The translations under genes and the position numbers were made by a program. From the NCBI GenBank assembly GCA_009911065.1, contig QXWR01000021.1:23261-87260 (forward strand): DNA of 64,000 nucleotides, in the 5' to 3' direction. Source of the stretch: Clostridiaceae bacterium (GTDB taxonomy: Bacteria; Bacillota; Clostridia; Lachnospirales; Lachnospiraceae). This document shows positions 28,328-37,892 of this stretch, one piece after another (position 1 is the first letter of the stretch; every line of letters starts with the position of its first letter). The notes below the pieces were generated by a model. The model worked only from the letters and a program-made list of their open reading frames with translations. It did no database searches and had not been told where the DNA came from.

Positions 28328-30620
28328 GATCGCCCGGACTGCCCAGCAGACCATTCCCTATGAGGAAATGTACCAGGACGGCGTCTGCCGCATTACTGAC
28401 CGGCTTTACAGCAAAAGCGTGGTGTGTGAGGACATCAACTACGCCAAGGCTTCTGACGATGAAAAAGCGGTATTGTTTGAACTTTACTGCAAGCTGGTCA
28501 ATTATTTCGGCCCCTCCGTGGGGTTTGAGTTGTCCGTTGTCTGCTACCCGGCGGACATGGTGGAATACCGGAAAATGCTGGCCATTACTCTCCAGGGGGA
28601 TTCTTTTGATGAAATCCGTAAGGAGTACAGCGATATGCTCATTGGCCAGGTTTCCAGGAACCGGTATGAGAGGCGTATCTGCCTGACTTATACCATTGAG
28701 GCGGAGGGCGTTAAGCAGGCACGTTCCCGCCTTGGGCAGATTGACAGTGACGTGGTGAGCCATTTCCATGCCCTCATGGTAACGGCCCGCCCCATGGACG
28801 GGTATGAGCGTCTGGCCCTGCTCCACAAATGCCTGCACTTGGAGGAGGGGAGGAAGTTCCGGTTTAACTGGGATTCCTTAAACGGCACCGGCCTTTCCAG
28901 CAAGGACTATATCGCTCCCAGTTCCTTCTTTTTCGGGGACGGGCGGTATTTTCGTACCGGCGCTTCTTTCGGCGCTGTTTCTTTTTTACAGATACAAGCC
29001 ACCAAGTTATATGACACCCTGCTCAACAGCATTTTAGACCTGGAGGGCAGCCAGATTGTCAGTATCCACGCCAAGGCTCTTGATCAGAACGCCGCCTTAA
29101 AAGCGGTGAAGCGGAAATTAAGCGATCTGGACAAGGCAAAGATTGACGAGCAGAAACGGGCCGTGCGCTCCGGGTTTGACATGGATATCCTGCCCCCTGA
29201 CCTTGTGACTTTTGGCAGAGAGGCCCAGAAATTATTGGAGGACTTACAGAACCATGATGAAAAAATGTTTATGGTCACAATCCTCATTGTCCACATGGCC
29301 TCCAGCCGCCAGAAGCTGGAAAACCTGGTTTACTCGGCGGACGGGATTACCAACACCCAGAACTGTGACTTAATCCGTCTGGATTACCAGCAGGAGCAGG
29401 GCTTTCTATCCGCCCTCCCTATTGGGATTAACCAGGTGGAGATCCAGCGGGGGCTGACCACCAGCGGCACGGCTATTTTCCTGCCATTTCGGGCCTGTGA
29501 GGTATTCCAGAAGGGCGGGGTTTATTACGGGTTAAACGCCACCACGGGGCGCATGATACTGGCTGACCGCAAGAAACTGAAATGCCCCAACGGGGTGGTG
29601 CTGGGAACCCCCGGCTCCGGCAAGTCCTTTAGCTGCAAGAGGGAGGCGACGGACGTGTACCTGCACACCGATGACGACCTGCTGTTTTTAGACCCGGAGC
29701 ATGAGTACCTTTCCCTCTGCCAGCAGCTTTCCGGCCAGATTATCCGGCTGGCCCCGGACAGCGGCGATTACATCAACCCCCTGGACGTGGACTTGTCTGT
29801 GGATACGGGGGAGAACCCGCTGCTCATGAAGGCGGATTTTATTATGTCCTTCTGTGAATTGATTTTATCCGCCTCCCAGGGCGGCTTAAAGCCCATAGAG
29901 AAATCGGTGATCGACCGGTGTATCCCCAAGGTTTACCGGGAGTATTTAAAAAAGCCCAGGCCGGAACGTATGCCGGTGCTTGGGGATTTGTACCAGTGCC
30001 TGCGCTCCCAGGAGGAAGGCCAGGCCCAGGAACTGGCCACGGCCCTGGAGTTGTATGTGTCCGGCTCCCTTTCTTATTTAAACCACCAGACCAATGTGAA
30101 CATCAACAACCGGGTAGTCTGCTATGACATCAGCGCCCTGGGGCAGAACTTAAAAAAGCCGGGTATGCTGACGGTGCAAAACAACATCTGGCAGCGAACC
30201 ACCATAAACCGCTACGCCGGGAAAACCACCCGTATCTACTTAGACGAGTTCCACCTTTTATTAAAGGAACCCCAGACAGCGGCCTACACAGCGGAGATTT
30301 ACAAGCGTTTCCGCAAGTGGAACGGTATTCCCACGGCTTTGACCCAGAACGTGAAAGACCTTTTGGACAGCCCGGAGATTGAGAATATCCTGGAAAACAG
30401 CGACTTTATCTTAATGCTGAACCAGGCGGCCAGCGACCGGAATATCCTTGCCCAGAGGCTGGGGATCTCGCCCCAGGAACTGACTCATATCACCAACAGC
30501 GGGGCCGGGGAAGGGCTTTTGTTCTTCGGGGACAAGATCATTCCTTTTATTGATAAGTTCCCCACGGACACCAAACTGTACCAGGTCATGACCACCAAGC
30601 CCGCCGATCTTACGGAGTAA
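28188..30620 (+). CDS. VirB4-like conjugation ATPase (TraE/CagE family)
   Basis: An 810-residue ATPase. The start is TTG at 28188, chosen because a perfect AAAGGAGG (28171-28178) sits 9 nt upstream, inside the prgI gene. Walker A is GTPGSGKSF (about residues 471-479), Walker B is IYLDEFHLLL (about 682-691), and the helicase-like TALTQNVKDLLDSP motif follows. VirB4 ATPases power assembly of the conjugative channel at the membrane. Length and motif order are normal for the family. Confidence 0.95.
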   Translation: MFPFRTRPQKASAVGWEHLIIRPETRLSPADRRRVEKAVKRAKREGKIARTAQQTIPYEEMYQDGVCRITDRLYSKSVVCEDINYAKASDDEKAVLFELYCKLVNYFGPSVGFELSVVCYPADMVEYRKMLAITLQGDSFDEIRKEYSDMLIGQVSRNRYERRICLTYTIEAEGVKQARSRLGQIDSDVVSHFHALMVTARPMDGYERLALLHKCLHLEEGRKFRFNWDSLNGTGLSSKDYIAPSSFFFGDGRYFRTGASFGAVSFLQIQATKLYDTLLNSILDLEGSQIVSIHAKALDQNAALKAVKRKLSDLDKAKIDEQKRAVRSGFDMDILPPDLVTFGREAQKLLEDLQNHDEKMFMVTILIVHMASSRQKLENLVYSADGITNTQNCDLIRLDYQQEQGFLSALPIGINQVEIQRGLTTSGTAIFLPFRACEVFQKGGVYYGLNATTGRMILADRKKLKCPNGVVLGTPGSGKSFSCKREATDVYLHTDDDLLFLDPEHEYLSLCQQLSGQIIRLAPDSGDYINPLDVDLSVDTGENPLLMKADFIMSFCELILSASQGGLKPIEKSVIDRCIPKVYREYLKKPRPERMPVLGDLYQCLRSQEEGQAQELATALELYVSGSLSYLNHQTNVNINNRVVCYDISALGQNLKKPGMLTVQNNIWQRTTINRYAGKTTRIYLDEFHLLLKEPQTAAYTAEIYKRFRKWNGIPTALTQNVKDLLDSPEIENILENSDFILMLNQAASDRNILAQRLGISPQELTHITNSGAGEGLLFFGDKIIPFIDKFPTDTKLYQVMTTKPADLTE

Positions 30621-30630
30621 GGGGGCTGCC

Positions 30631-32358
30631 ATGAAACGAAAAGCGAACATCTATGACACGGACGATGTGGAGCGCAGCAAACGGCTTTTGTTCAGCCCGG
30701 AGGAACGGGCGGCCCGTGCCCAGCACAAGGCGGAAATCCTGGGAACCAAGCTGGAACGGGCAAAAAAGAAAATCCCCAAAAAGAAAAAGCTGCGGCTGAA
30801 AAAGGAACTTGACCCCCAAAAAAGCAGGATGAAGCACACCCTCCGGTTTGAGGAAACGGAAAAGCGGCGGGGGAAGGAGGCTCTGCCAAAGAAGGCGGCA
30901 CGGCGTTTGGCCCAGAGCGCCGGCGCTAATCTTCACGCCAAAGTCTACCAGGCGGAGGAGGAAAACGTGGGAACCAAGGCGGCCCACCGGACGGAACTGG
31001 CCGGGGAGGGAACCGCCGCCCTTGCCGCCCAAAGGGTGCGAAATTATCACCAAAACGTCCCTTATAAGCGGATGGAAAAGCTGAAAATCAAGGCGGATAA
31101 GGCCAATGTCAGTGCCGCCTACCGTGCCGCCCTCCGGGACAACCCAGAATTACGGAAAGGGGGAATCAAAGGGTTTGTCCAAAAACAGAAAATCAAGCGG
31201 CAGTATGCGAAAGATTACCGGAAGGCGAAAAAAGCCAGGAAGCAGGGCGTGTCCGCTGCCGGGAAAGCAAAGGACATTGCCGGCTCCATAGGGCGGGCAG
31301 CTTTAAACATCGCAAAAAAGCACAAGGGCGGCCTGGTGATCGTTGGCCTTGGGGCGGCCCTGCTTGTTATGGTGGGTTCCTCCCTTTCCTCCTGCTCCAT
31401 GATGATGGAGGGAGCCATAAGCGCCGCCCTGGGCACGTCCTACACGTCCGAAGACCCGGACATTATCCAGACGGAGGCGGATTTTGCCGCACTGGAAACC
31501 GATCTGCAAAACCAGTTGTCGAATATTGAGGGCACTTACCCCGGCTTTGACGAGTACCGCTATGACGTGGACAGTATTGGCCACAATCCCAATGAACTGA
31601 TCTCCTACCTGACGGCCAGGTATGACGCTTTTACCCCTGGCCAGGTGGGGACGGAATTACAGAGGCTTTTTGATCTGCAGTACAGCCTTACCACTTGTGA
31701 GGTGATTGAGATCCGGACACGAACTGTCACCCACACGGATTCGGAAACCGGGGACACCTGGGAGGAAGATGAGGAATATGAGTACAAGATTCTCTATGTG
31801 ACCCTGCAAAATAAAGGAACCGGCACGGTAGCTATGGGAGAACTGACGGCGGAGCAAAAGGAACGGTACACGGCAATCCTCTCCTTAAAGGGCAACAAGC
31901 CGGATTTGTTTGGAAATGATATTTACGCCAATGAAAGCGCCGGGGAGGATTACGACATTCCGGGGGAGGCTCTGGCTGACCCGGAGTTTGCGGCCCTTAT
32001 CCGGGAGGCGGAGAAATACCTGGGATTCCCCTACGTCTGGGGAGGTTCCAGCCCAAGTACCAGCTTTGATTGCAGCGGCTTCGTGTGCTACGTCTACACC
32101 CACAGCGGCGTCCACAACCTGCCACGCACCACGGCCCAGGGCATTTATAACCAGTGCGCCCATATCCCAAAATCCGAGGCCAGGCCAGGGGACATCATCT
32201 TCTTTACCGGCACGTACAACTCGCCGGGGCCGGTGAGCCATATAGGGATCTATGTGGGGGAAAACCGCATGATTCACTGTGGTTCCCCAATCCAATACGC
32301 CCGGACGGACAGCCCCTACTGGACAGCCCATTACTACGCCATGGGCAGGCTCCAGTAA
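30631..32358 (+). CDS. Conjugation NlpC/P60 peptidoglycan hydrolase (CD1108-type)
   Basis: A 575-residue protein: a long very basic N-terminal cytoplasmic part (residues 1-225), one TM (about 228-250), then an extracellular region ending in an NlpC/P60 endopeptidase (about 455-575). Catalytic Cys lies in FDCSGFVCY, His in VSHIGIY, with the third polar residue in MIHCGS. It opens the cell wall for the mating channel, like VirB1-type hydrolases. It starts 10 bp after virB4. The lysine/arginine-rich N-terminus is unusually large and may bind DNA or the inner channel. Confidence 0.9.
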   Translation: MKRKANIYDTDDVERSKRLLFSPEERAARAQHKAEILGTKLERAKKKIPKKKKLRLKKELDPQKSRMKHTLRFEETEKRRGKEALPKKAARRLAQSAGANLHAKVYQAEEENVGTKAAHRTELAGEGTAALAAQRVRNYHQNVPYKRMEKLKIKADKANVSAAYRAALRDNPELRKGGIKGFVQKQKIKRQYAKDYRKAKKARKQGVSAAGKAKDIAGSIGRAALNIAKKHKGGLVIVGLGAALLVMVGSSLSSCSMMMEGAISAALGTSYTSEDPDIIQTEADFAALETDLQNQLSNIEGTYPGFDEYRYDVDSIGHNPNELISYLTARYDAFTPGQVGTELQRLFDLQYSLTTCEVIEIRTRTVTHTDSETGDTWEEDEEYEYKILYVTLQNKGTGTVAMGELTAEQKERYTAILSLKGNKPDLFGNDIYANESAGEDYDIPGEALADPEFAALIREAEKYLGFPYVWGGSSPSTSFDCSGFVCYVYTHSGVHNLPRTTAQGIYNQCAHIPKSEARPGDIIFFTGTYNSPGPVSHIGIYVGENRMIHCGSPIQYARTDSPYWTAHYYAMGRLQ

Positions 32359-32368
32359 GGAAAAAGGA

Positions 32369-33592
32369 TTGAGGATCGGATTGATTGATGTGGATGGCCA
32401 CCGCTGGCCAAATCTATGCCTGATGAAACTCTCGGCCTACCACAAGGGCCGGGGTGACACCGTGGAATGGCATAGGGAAAGCCGGCGTTATGACCTGGTT
32501 TACATGAGCCGTGTCTTTACGGACAGCTACTCCAAGGATTTTACGGGGATAATCCACGCCGACCGCATTGTGCGGGGAGGCACGGGCTATGACCTGGACA
32601 ACCGGCTTCCGGAGGAGGTGGAACACACCTGCCCGGATTACGCCCTCTATCCCCAGTTTGCCGACACCGCCTACGGCTTTTTGTCACGGGGCTGCCCCCG
32701 TGGGTGCGGTTTCTGTATCGTGGGGAAAAAGGAGGGGTTAAGGAGTGTGGCGGTGGCTGACCTCTCGGAATTCTGGCGTGGGCATAAGGAGATCAAGCTG
32801 CTGGACGCCAACCTTTTGGCCTGCCCGGACTGGGAACGGCTCCTTGCCCAGCTTGCGGACAGCGGGGCCACGGTGGACTTTACCCAGGGGCTGGACGTGC
32901 GGCTTATGACCCCCAAAAAGGCGGCCATGCTCAACCGGGTCAGGACAAAAATGCTGCATTTCGCCTGGGACAACCCGGAAGACGACCTGACCCCGTATTT
33001 CAAACAGTTCGCCCAGATGACCGCCGTTAAGGACTGCCGGAAGCGCCGGGTTTACGTGCTGACGAATTACGGGAGCAGCCATGAGCAGGATTTATACCGG
33101 ATTTACACCCTACGGGACATGGGGTACGACCCTTACGTGATGATCTATGAGAAGGCCACCGCCCCGCCCATTACCAGGCGGCTCCAGCGGTGGGTGAACA
33201 ACAAGCGTTTGTTCTGGGCTATTGGGGATTTCAATGATTATGACCCGGACTGGCGGAAACGTAACGCCCCGGCAGCAGAGCGTTCTGGAAAGGAAAACAG
33301 AAAAAGGAGGATTTACGATTTGAATTCGAGCAATAAGCTTCAGAAAGTCCTGACAGAGATCAGCAGGACAAAGGAAAAGATCACCGCCCAGCAGACCCGG
33401 CTTCGGGAACTGGAACAGCAAAAGATTGAACTGGAAAACGTGGAAATCGTCGGCATGGTTCGTGGGCTTAGTGTGGCCCCGGAGGAACTGGCGGCGTTTA
33501 TCAAGGCGTTCCGTGGCTCAAAAGCCGGGGCGCCTATTTTCATGGAGAGGGAGGAGAATGAGAATGATGGACTGGAACAGAAAACGGAATAA
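32369..33592 (+). CDS. Radical SAM protein read through into DUF4315
   Basis: The start is TTG at 32369 with TAAGGA upstream. Residues about 1-315 are a radical SAM enzyme; the cluster motif is GCPRGCGFC (CxxxCxxC) at about residue 110. A following GLDVRLMTPKKAAML resembles B12-binding/MiaB-type barrels. The substrate is unknown. The frame has no stop between this domain and the DUF4315 coiled coil (from residue about 318), yet a strong internal RBS and TTG start exist there, so both a fusion and a free DUF4315 protein may be made. It lies 10 bp after the NlpC/P60 gene. Confidence 0.8.
   Translation: MRIGLIDVDGHRWPNLCLMKLSAYHKGRGDTVEWHRESRRYDLVYMSRVFTDSYSKDFTGIIHADRIVRGGTGYDLDNRLPEEVEHTCPDYALYPQFADTAYGFLSRGCPRGCGFCIVGKKEGLRSVAVADLSEFWRGHKEIKLLDANLLACPDWERLLAQLADSGATVDFTQGLDVRLMTPKKAAMLNRVRTKMLHFAWDNPEDDLTPYFKQFAQMTAVKDCRKRRVYVLTNYGSSHEQDLYRIYTLRDMGYDPYVMIYEKATAPPITRRLQRWVNNKRLFWAIGDFNDYDPDWRKRNAPAAERSGKENRKRRIYDLNSSNKLQKVLTEISRTKEKITAQQTRLRELEQQKIELENVEIVGMVRGLSVAPEELAAFIKAFRGSKAGAPIFMEREENENDGLEQKTE
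33320..33592 (+). CDS. DUF4315 family coiled-coil protein (internal in-frame start)
   Basis: A 90-residue protein starting at TTG 33320, preceded by AAAAAGGAGG (33301-33310) with a 9-nt spacer. The sequence is that of a DUF4315 protein: NSSNKLQKVLTEI then two heptad-like helices and a VEIVGMVRGLSVAPEELAAF ending. In related ICEs DUF4315 is a stand-alone gene just before the DUF4366 gene, as here. It shares its frame and stop with the radical SAM ORF. Confidence 0.75.
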   Translation: MNSSNKLQKVLTEISRTKEKITAQQTRLRELEQQKIELENVEIVGMVRGLSVAPEELAAFIKAFRGSKAGAPIFMEREENENDGLEQKTE

Positions 33593-35606
33593 GAGGCTCA
33601 CCGGGACGGCCTGCCTGCTGCTCTCTCTGTTTCTTTTCGCCGTGCCGCTTCTTGGCATGGCGGCGGAAAATACGGGTTCCGAGGACAGCGCCGGTGTCTG
33701 CGTCTGTGACAGCTTATGCACGGCGGAGGCTTTCAACCAGGAGTGTCCGGTATGCCGGGAAAACGCCGAAAGCTGCACGGGGCAGGCGGCAGCGGAGGAG
33801 GAAACGCCACAAAAGCCGCCCTGCTTTTGCGAGAAGCGTTGTACCAAGAACAGCCACAATACCCAGTGCCCGGCCTGCGCCGCCGACATGGATCTGTGTA
33901 TTGCCCCGGAGGTTGAGGAGCCGCCCGCTGCCTGCTCCTGCGCTGAAAAATGCTGGGAGGGTTTCGTCAATCCGGAGTGCGCCCTTTGCCAGACTGACCG
34001 GACACAGTGTACCGGCAAAGAGCCGGAGAAGCCGTCAGAATCGGAGAAGCCGTCAGAACCGGAAAAACCGTCAGAATCAGAGAAACCGTCAGCCGAGCCG
34101 GAGAAATGCGTTTGCAAAGAAAAATGCGCCGCCGGTGCGGTCAATACGGACTGCCCGCTCTGCAAAAACGACCAGACAAAATGTACCGGCCAGGAACCGG
34201 CAACCCCTAAGTTTACCATTTCCATTCTCTCCCCGGACGGCTGGCACACCAGGAAAGCCAAGGTGACAATCCGGGTCAGGGACGTAAACGGAACCGGTTG
34301 GGAAACCGTGGAGGCGAAGATCAACAGCGGCGGCAGCTGGGTGGACTTGACGGACGACCTGGCGGAGAAGGAGAAAACCGCCGTGGAGATTTCGGAGAAC
34401 TGCACCATTTATGTGACTGTCACCGACAAGAATGGGAAGACCCACACCAAGAACCGGTACATAGAAGTCTTTGACCGGGAGGCCCCCACTGTCCGGGCCG
34501 GGATTGACGGGGAACTTCTGCGGGTGGAGGCCAGTGACGACCTTTCCGGCGTGGATCAGGTGTATGTGTGCGGAAATGCCTTTTCCGATTTGAACAATGG
34601 CACTCTGGACGTGCGGCTGAAGGATTACGCCGACAATTACCAGCAGATCACCATTCAGGCCACGGACAACGCCGGCAACAAAAGCAGCATGACCCAGATG
34701 AGAAACCCCTACTATGAGGAACCGGGAAAAGAAACCGGGGCAGATTCCGGAAGCGCCGCCAACCCCACGGCCCAGGCCCCAGCAGCCCAGAACCCGGCTG
34801 CGTCACCGGCTGCTCCGGGGACGGCTGCCTCCGGTGGCGGAACCGCTGTCCCTGGCGGCCAGAAAGGGAACGGTTCTGTATCCGGGCAATCGGAAAAGCC
34901 CGGTGGTTCCGGCCAGACCTTAAAGGAAGATACAGAGGAAAAAGACCCTTCTGCGGTAAATCCCACGGCTATGGAAGAAAAGGAGGACAACCCGTTTACC
35001 CCGGAAGGCAGCGCTACGGTGGTGGACAACGCCACGGACAGCCAGGGCAAGGAGTTTTACACCATTATGACGCCGGACGAAAACGTGTTTTACCTGGTCA
35101 TTGACAAGCAGCGTGACAGCGAGAACGTCTATTTCCTCAATGCCGTGACGGAAAGCGATCTCATGGCCCTGGCGCAAAAGGACACCCAGAACCAGGCCGC
35201 TGTCACCGCCACAGAACCGGAGAAACCGCCGGAGGAAACAGAGCCAGTGACCGAACCGCCGGCACAGCCGGAGGAACCAAAGGAGGATGAGCCGGAACCG
35301 CCCGCACCAAAAAGCAATAACGGCATTTTGTTCCTTGCCCTGGTGGTCGCCCTTGCCGCTGGCGGCCTTGGCTACTATTTTAAGGTTTACAGGCCCAAAC
35401 ATGAACTGGACGACGCCGAGGATATTGACGAGTTTGATTTTGAGGGGCCAGAGGAGCCTATGGTCAATGAGGATATGGCGCAGCCCTTTGGGGAGGAGCC
35501 GGAAACACGGGATATTTCCGAGGAAGAAGAAGCCGAACAGCGCCGGCTCTACGAGGAAGATAGCGAGGACATTCCCATAGAGGGTGACGATGACCTTGTT
35601 TTCTGA
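33564..35606 (+). CDS. DUF4366-type surface protein with four Cys-rich repeats (CD1107-like)
   Basis: A 680-residue exported protein. The start at 33564 (of three nearby ATGs) gives the best spacing from AGGGAGGAG. Signal peptide: residues about 8-32 (TACLLLSLFLFAVPLLGMAA). Four tandem repeats follow, each of form CxCx3C..Cx2C..C, with a (PSEPEK/PSESEK)n spacer before the fourth. After these come an Ig-like/bacterial surface domain (about 205-350), a Pro/Ala/Gly linker, the DUF4366 region and a C-terminal TM (ILFLALVVALAAGGLGYYF) with an acidic tail. It probably lines the cell-wall side of the mating apparatus. It overlaps the DUF4315 gene by 29 bp. Confidence 0.8.
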   Translation: MMDWNRKRNKRLTGTACLLLSLFLFAVPLLGMAAENTGSEDSAGVCVCDSLCTAEAFNQECPVCRENAESCTGQAAAEEETPQKPPCFCEKRCTKNSHNTQCPACAADMDLCIAPEVEEPPAACSCAEKCWEGFVNPECALCQTDRTQCTGKEPEKPSESEKPSEPEKPSESEKPSAEPEKCVCKEKCAAGAVNTDCPLCKNDQTKCTGQEPATPKFTISILSPDGWHTRKAKVTIRVRDVNGTGWETVEAKINSGGSWVDLTDDLAEKEKTAVEISENCTIYVTVTDKNGKTHTKNRYIEVFDREAPTVRAGIDGELLRVEASDDLSGVDQVYVCGNAFSDLNNGTLDVRLKDYADNYQQITIQATDNAGNKSSMTQMRNPYYEEPGKETGADSGSAANPTAQAPAAQNPAASPAAPGTAASGGGTAVPGGQKGNGSVSGQSEKPGGSGQTLKEDTEEKDPSAVNPTAMEEKEDNPFTPEGSATVVDNATDSQGKEFYTIMTPDENVFYLVIDKQRDSENVYFLNAVTESDLMALAQKDTQNQAAVTATEPEKPPEETEPVTEPPAQPEEPKEDEPEPPAPKSNNGILFLALVVALAAGGLGYYFKVYRPKHELDDAEDIDEFDFEGPEEPMVNEDMAQPFGEEPETRDISEEEEAEQRRLYEEDSEDIPIEGDDDLVF

Positions 35607-35781
35607 CAACCCCGGACTGGAGCGCATGATGACGCAGAAGCCCACGGGTGGGCGTGTGAGAAGGGGAAACCCCTCTGCCGCCCAGGATTCCCCCTGCCAT
35701 GACTGTAGTTATGGCAGGGGGCGGCGCTGTGTGGGGATTTGCTATCGGGAACTGATGAACGGAAGGAGGAAGAAACATTGA
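35590..35781 (+). CDS. Small Cys-rich ICE protein (63 aa)
   Basis: A 63-residue protein: TLFSDNPGLERMMTQKP at the start and a four-Cys motif CHDCSYGRGRRCVGIC near the C-terminus that looks like a zinc knuckle. It overlaps the DUF4366 stop and the topB start, so it is embedded in the transfer operon. A GTG at 35584 is an alternative start. Small proteins of this type precede topoisomerase III in related ICEs; function is unknown. Confidence 0.6.
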   Translation: MTLFSDNPGLERMMTQKPTGGRVRRGNPSAAQDSPCHDCSYGRGRRCVGICYRELMNGRRKKH

Positions 35782-37889
35782 GTGGACTTCGTTTGGTGAT
35801 CGCTGAGAAGCCCAGCGTGGCCCAGAGCCTAGCCGCTGTGCTGGGGGCCGGAAAACGGGGGCAGGGGTATCTGGAGGGGAACGGCTATCTTGTGTCCTGG
35901 TGCGTGGGGCATTTGGTTGGGCTGGCGGCGGCTGACGCTTACGACCCTAAGTATTCCAGGTGGTGTTATGAGGACTTGCCCATTATACCGGAGAAATGGA
36001 AATACGCTGTCGCCCCGGATAAAAAGGAACAGTATGAGGTGCTGGTTTCGCTGATGAACCGCCCGGACGTGGAGAGCCTGGTCTGTGCCACGGACGCAGG
36101 CCGGGAGGGGGAACTGATTTTCCGGCTGGTCTATGACCATGCAGACTGCAAAAAGCCTTTTGACCGGTTATGGATCAGCAGCATGGAGGATACCGCTATC
36201 CGGGAAGGTTTTGCCGCACTGCGCCCTGGAAAGGACTATGACCGGCTGTATGAAGCCGCCCTCTGCCGTGCCAAGGCGGACTGGCTGGTGGGGATCTCCG
36301 GCACACGGCTGTTTTCTTCCCTTTACCAGAAAACCCTGAACGTGGGCCGGGTTATGACGCCGACCCTGGCCCTGGTGGTGGAACGGGAGGCAGCGATCTC
36401 TGGGTTTAAAAAGGAAAAATTTTATACCGTTGCTCTGGATTGTGGAAAGTTTTCCGCTGTCAGCGGGCGGTGTGAAAACCGCAAAGCCGCCGACCATTTG
36501 GCTGCCGCCTGCGCTGTCCAAACCGCTGTTGTAAACAAGGTGGAGAAGAAACAAAAGTCTGCCCAGCCCCCCAAGCTGTATGACCTGACCTCCCTTCAGA
36601 GGGACGGGAACCGGATCTTTGGCTATACGGCCCAGCAAGTCCTGGATTACGCCCAGGCGTTATATGAGAAGAAACTGCTGACCTACCCACGCACAGATTC
36701 TAATTATCTAACGGAGGACATGAGGGATACTCTCCCCGGACTGTGTGAGGCGGTCATTTCTGCCTTGCCTTTTCCGGTGACAGTTTCCGGCGTGGACGCC
36801 GCCCGTGTGACAGACAACGCCAAAGTGAGCGACCACCATGCCCTGCTCCCCACAAATCAGATGGCCGGGGCTGACCTTTCGGCGCTGCCTGCGGGGGAAC
36901 GGAACCTTCTGACCCTGGTGACGATACGGCTTTTGTGCGCCGTGGGGGAAAAGCAGGTTTATGAGGACACGGAGGCGGAGATCACCTGCGGCGGCGGTCT
37001 GTTTACGGCAAAGGGACGGGTGATCGTTTCCCCCGGATTTACGGAAATGGAGCAGGTGTTCCTTTCCACCCTGAAAAAGAAACCGGAAAGCGATTCTAAG
37101 GAAGAACCGGGAGCCTTGCCGCCTCTCTCCCAGGGGCAGACCTTTGAGAAAGTGAAAGCGTCTGCAAAGGAGGGAACCACAAGCCCGCCCCGGCATTTCA
37201 CGGAAGATCTGCTCCTCTCGGCTATGGAACACGCCGGCGCTAAAGAGTTTGCCCAGATCGGGGACGTGGAGCGCACGGGCCTTGGAACCCCGTCCACCCG
37301 TGCCGGCGTGCTGGAGAAGCTGGTGCGAGGGGGATTTTTGGAGCGCAAAGGCAGACAGTTACTCCCCACCAAAAAAGGAACCGACCTGATCGCTGTCCTG
37401 CCGGACACGGTGAAATCCGCCAGCCTCACCGCCCAGTGGGAATCGGGCTTAAAAGACGTGGAACGTGGGGAACAGTCCGCCGCCGCTTTCATGGAGGGGA
37501 TCGAGGGCATGGTTTCTGACCTGGTGGCCCAATACCGGGGCGTTTCCGTGGATACCTCTATGTTTCGGTCAAGGGAAGTGATCGGAGCCTGCCCCCGCTG
37601 CGGGAGTGACGTGGTGGAGGGAAAGAAGAATTTTTACTGTACCTGCCGGGAATGCCAGTTTTCCATGTGGAAAGACGACCGGTTTTTTACTTCCAAGCAC
37701 AAGGAACTGACCAAGCCCATGGCGGCGGCTCTTTTAAAGAACGGGCGTATCAAGGTAAAGGGGCTGTTCAGTGAGAAAAAGGGCGTTCTCTATGACGCTT
37801 TCGTGGTGCTGGCAGACACAGGCGGAAAGTATGTCAATTATAAGATTGAACTGCCGCCCAGACCGAAGAACACCCAGGGAAAGGAGTAA
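35778..37889 (+). CDS. topB: DNA topoisomerase III
   Basis: A 703-residue type IA topoisomerase. The start is TTG at 35778 after GGAAGGAGGA (7-nt spacer). Toprim domain at the N-terminus (LVIAEKPSVAQSLA; CATDAGREGELIF). The catalytic tyrosine lies in LLTYPRTDSNYL (about residue 304). A C-terminal zinc-ribbon (ACPRCGSDVVEG...YCTCREC, about 615-645) is present. ICE-borne TopB relieves topological strain during transfer or replication of the circular form. Length is normal for the mobile-element subgroup. Confidence 0.95.
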   Translation: MSGLRLVIAEKPSVAQSLAAVLGAGKRGQGYLEGNGYLVSWCVGHLVGLAAADAYDPKYSRWCYEDLPIIPEKWKYAVAPDKKEQYEVLVSLMNRPDVESLVCATDAGREGELIFRLVYDHADCKKPFDRLWISSMEDTAIREGFAALRPGKDYDRLYEAALCRAKADWLVGISGTRLFSSLYQKTLNVGRVMTPTLALVVEREAAISGFKKEKFYTVALDCGKFSAVSGRCENRKAADHLAAACAVQTAVVNKVEKKQKSAQPPKLYDLTSLQRDGNRIFGYTAQQVLDYAQALYEKKLLTYPRTDSNYLTEDMRDTLPGLCEAVISALPFPVTVSGVDAARVTDNAKVSDHHALLPTNQMAGADLSALPAGERNLLTLVTIRLLCAVGEKQVYEDTEAEITCGGGLFTAKGRVIVSPGFTEMEQVFLSTLKKKPESDSKEEPGALPPLSQGQTFEKVKASAKEGTTSPPRHFTEDLLLSAMEHAGAKEFAQIGDVERTGLGTPSTRAGVLEKLVRGGFLERKGRQLLPTKKGTDLIAVLPDTVKSASLTAQWESGLKDVERGEQSAAAFMEGIEGMVSDLVAQYRGVSVDTSMFRSREVIGACPRCGSDVVEGKKNFYCTCRECQFSMWKDDRFFTSKHKELTKPMAAALLKNGRIKVKGLFSEKKGVLYDAFVVLADTGGKYVNYKIELPPRPKNTQGKE

Positions 37890-37892
37890 GGC

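Noticed and set aside
33518..34408. 296-aa minus-strand Ser-rich frame
   Set aside because: Complement of the Cys/Glu/Pro repeats of the DUF4366 gene.
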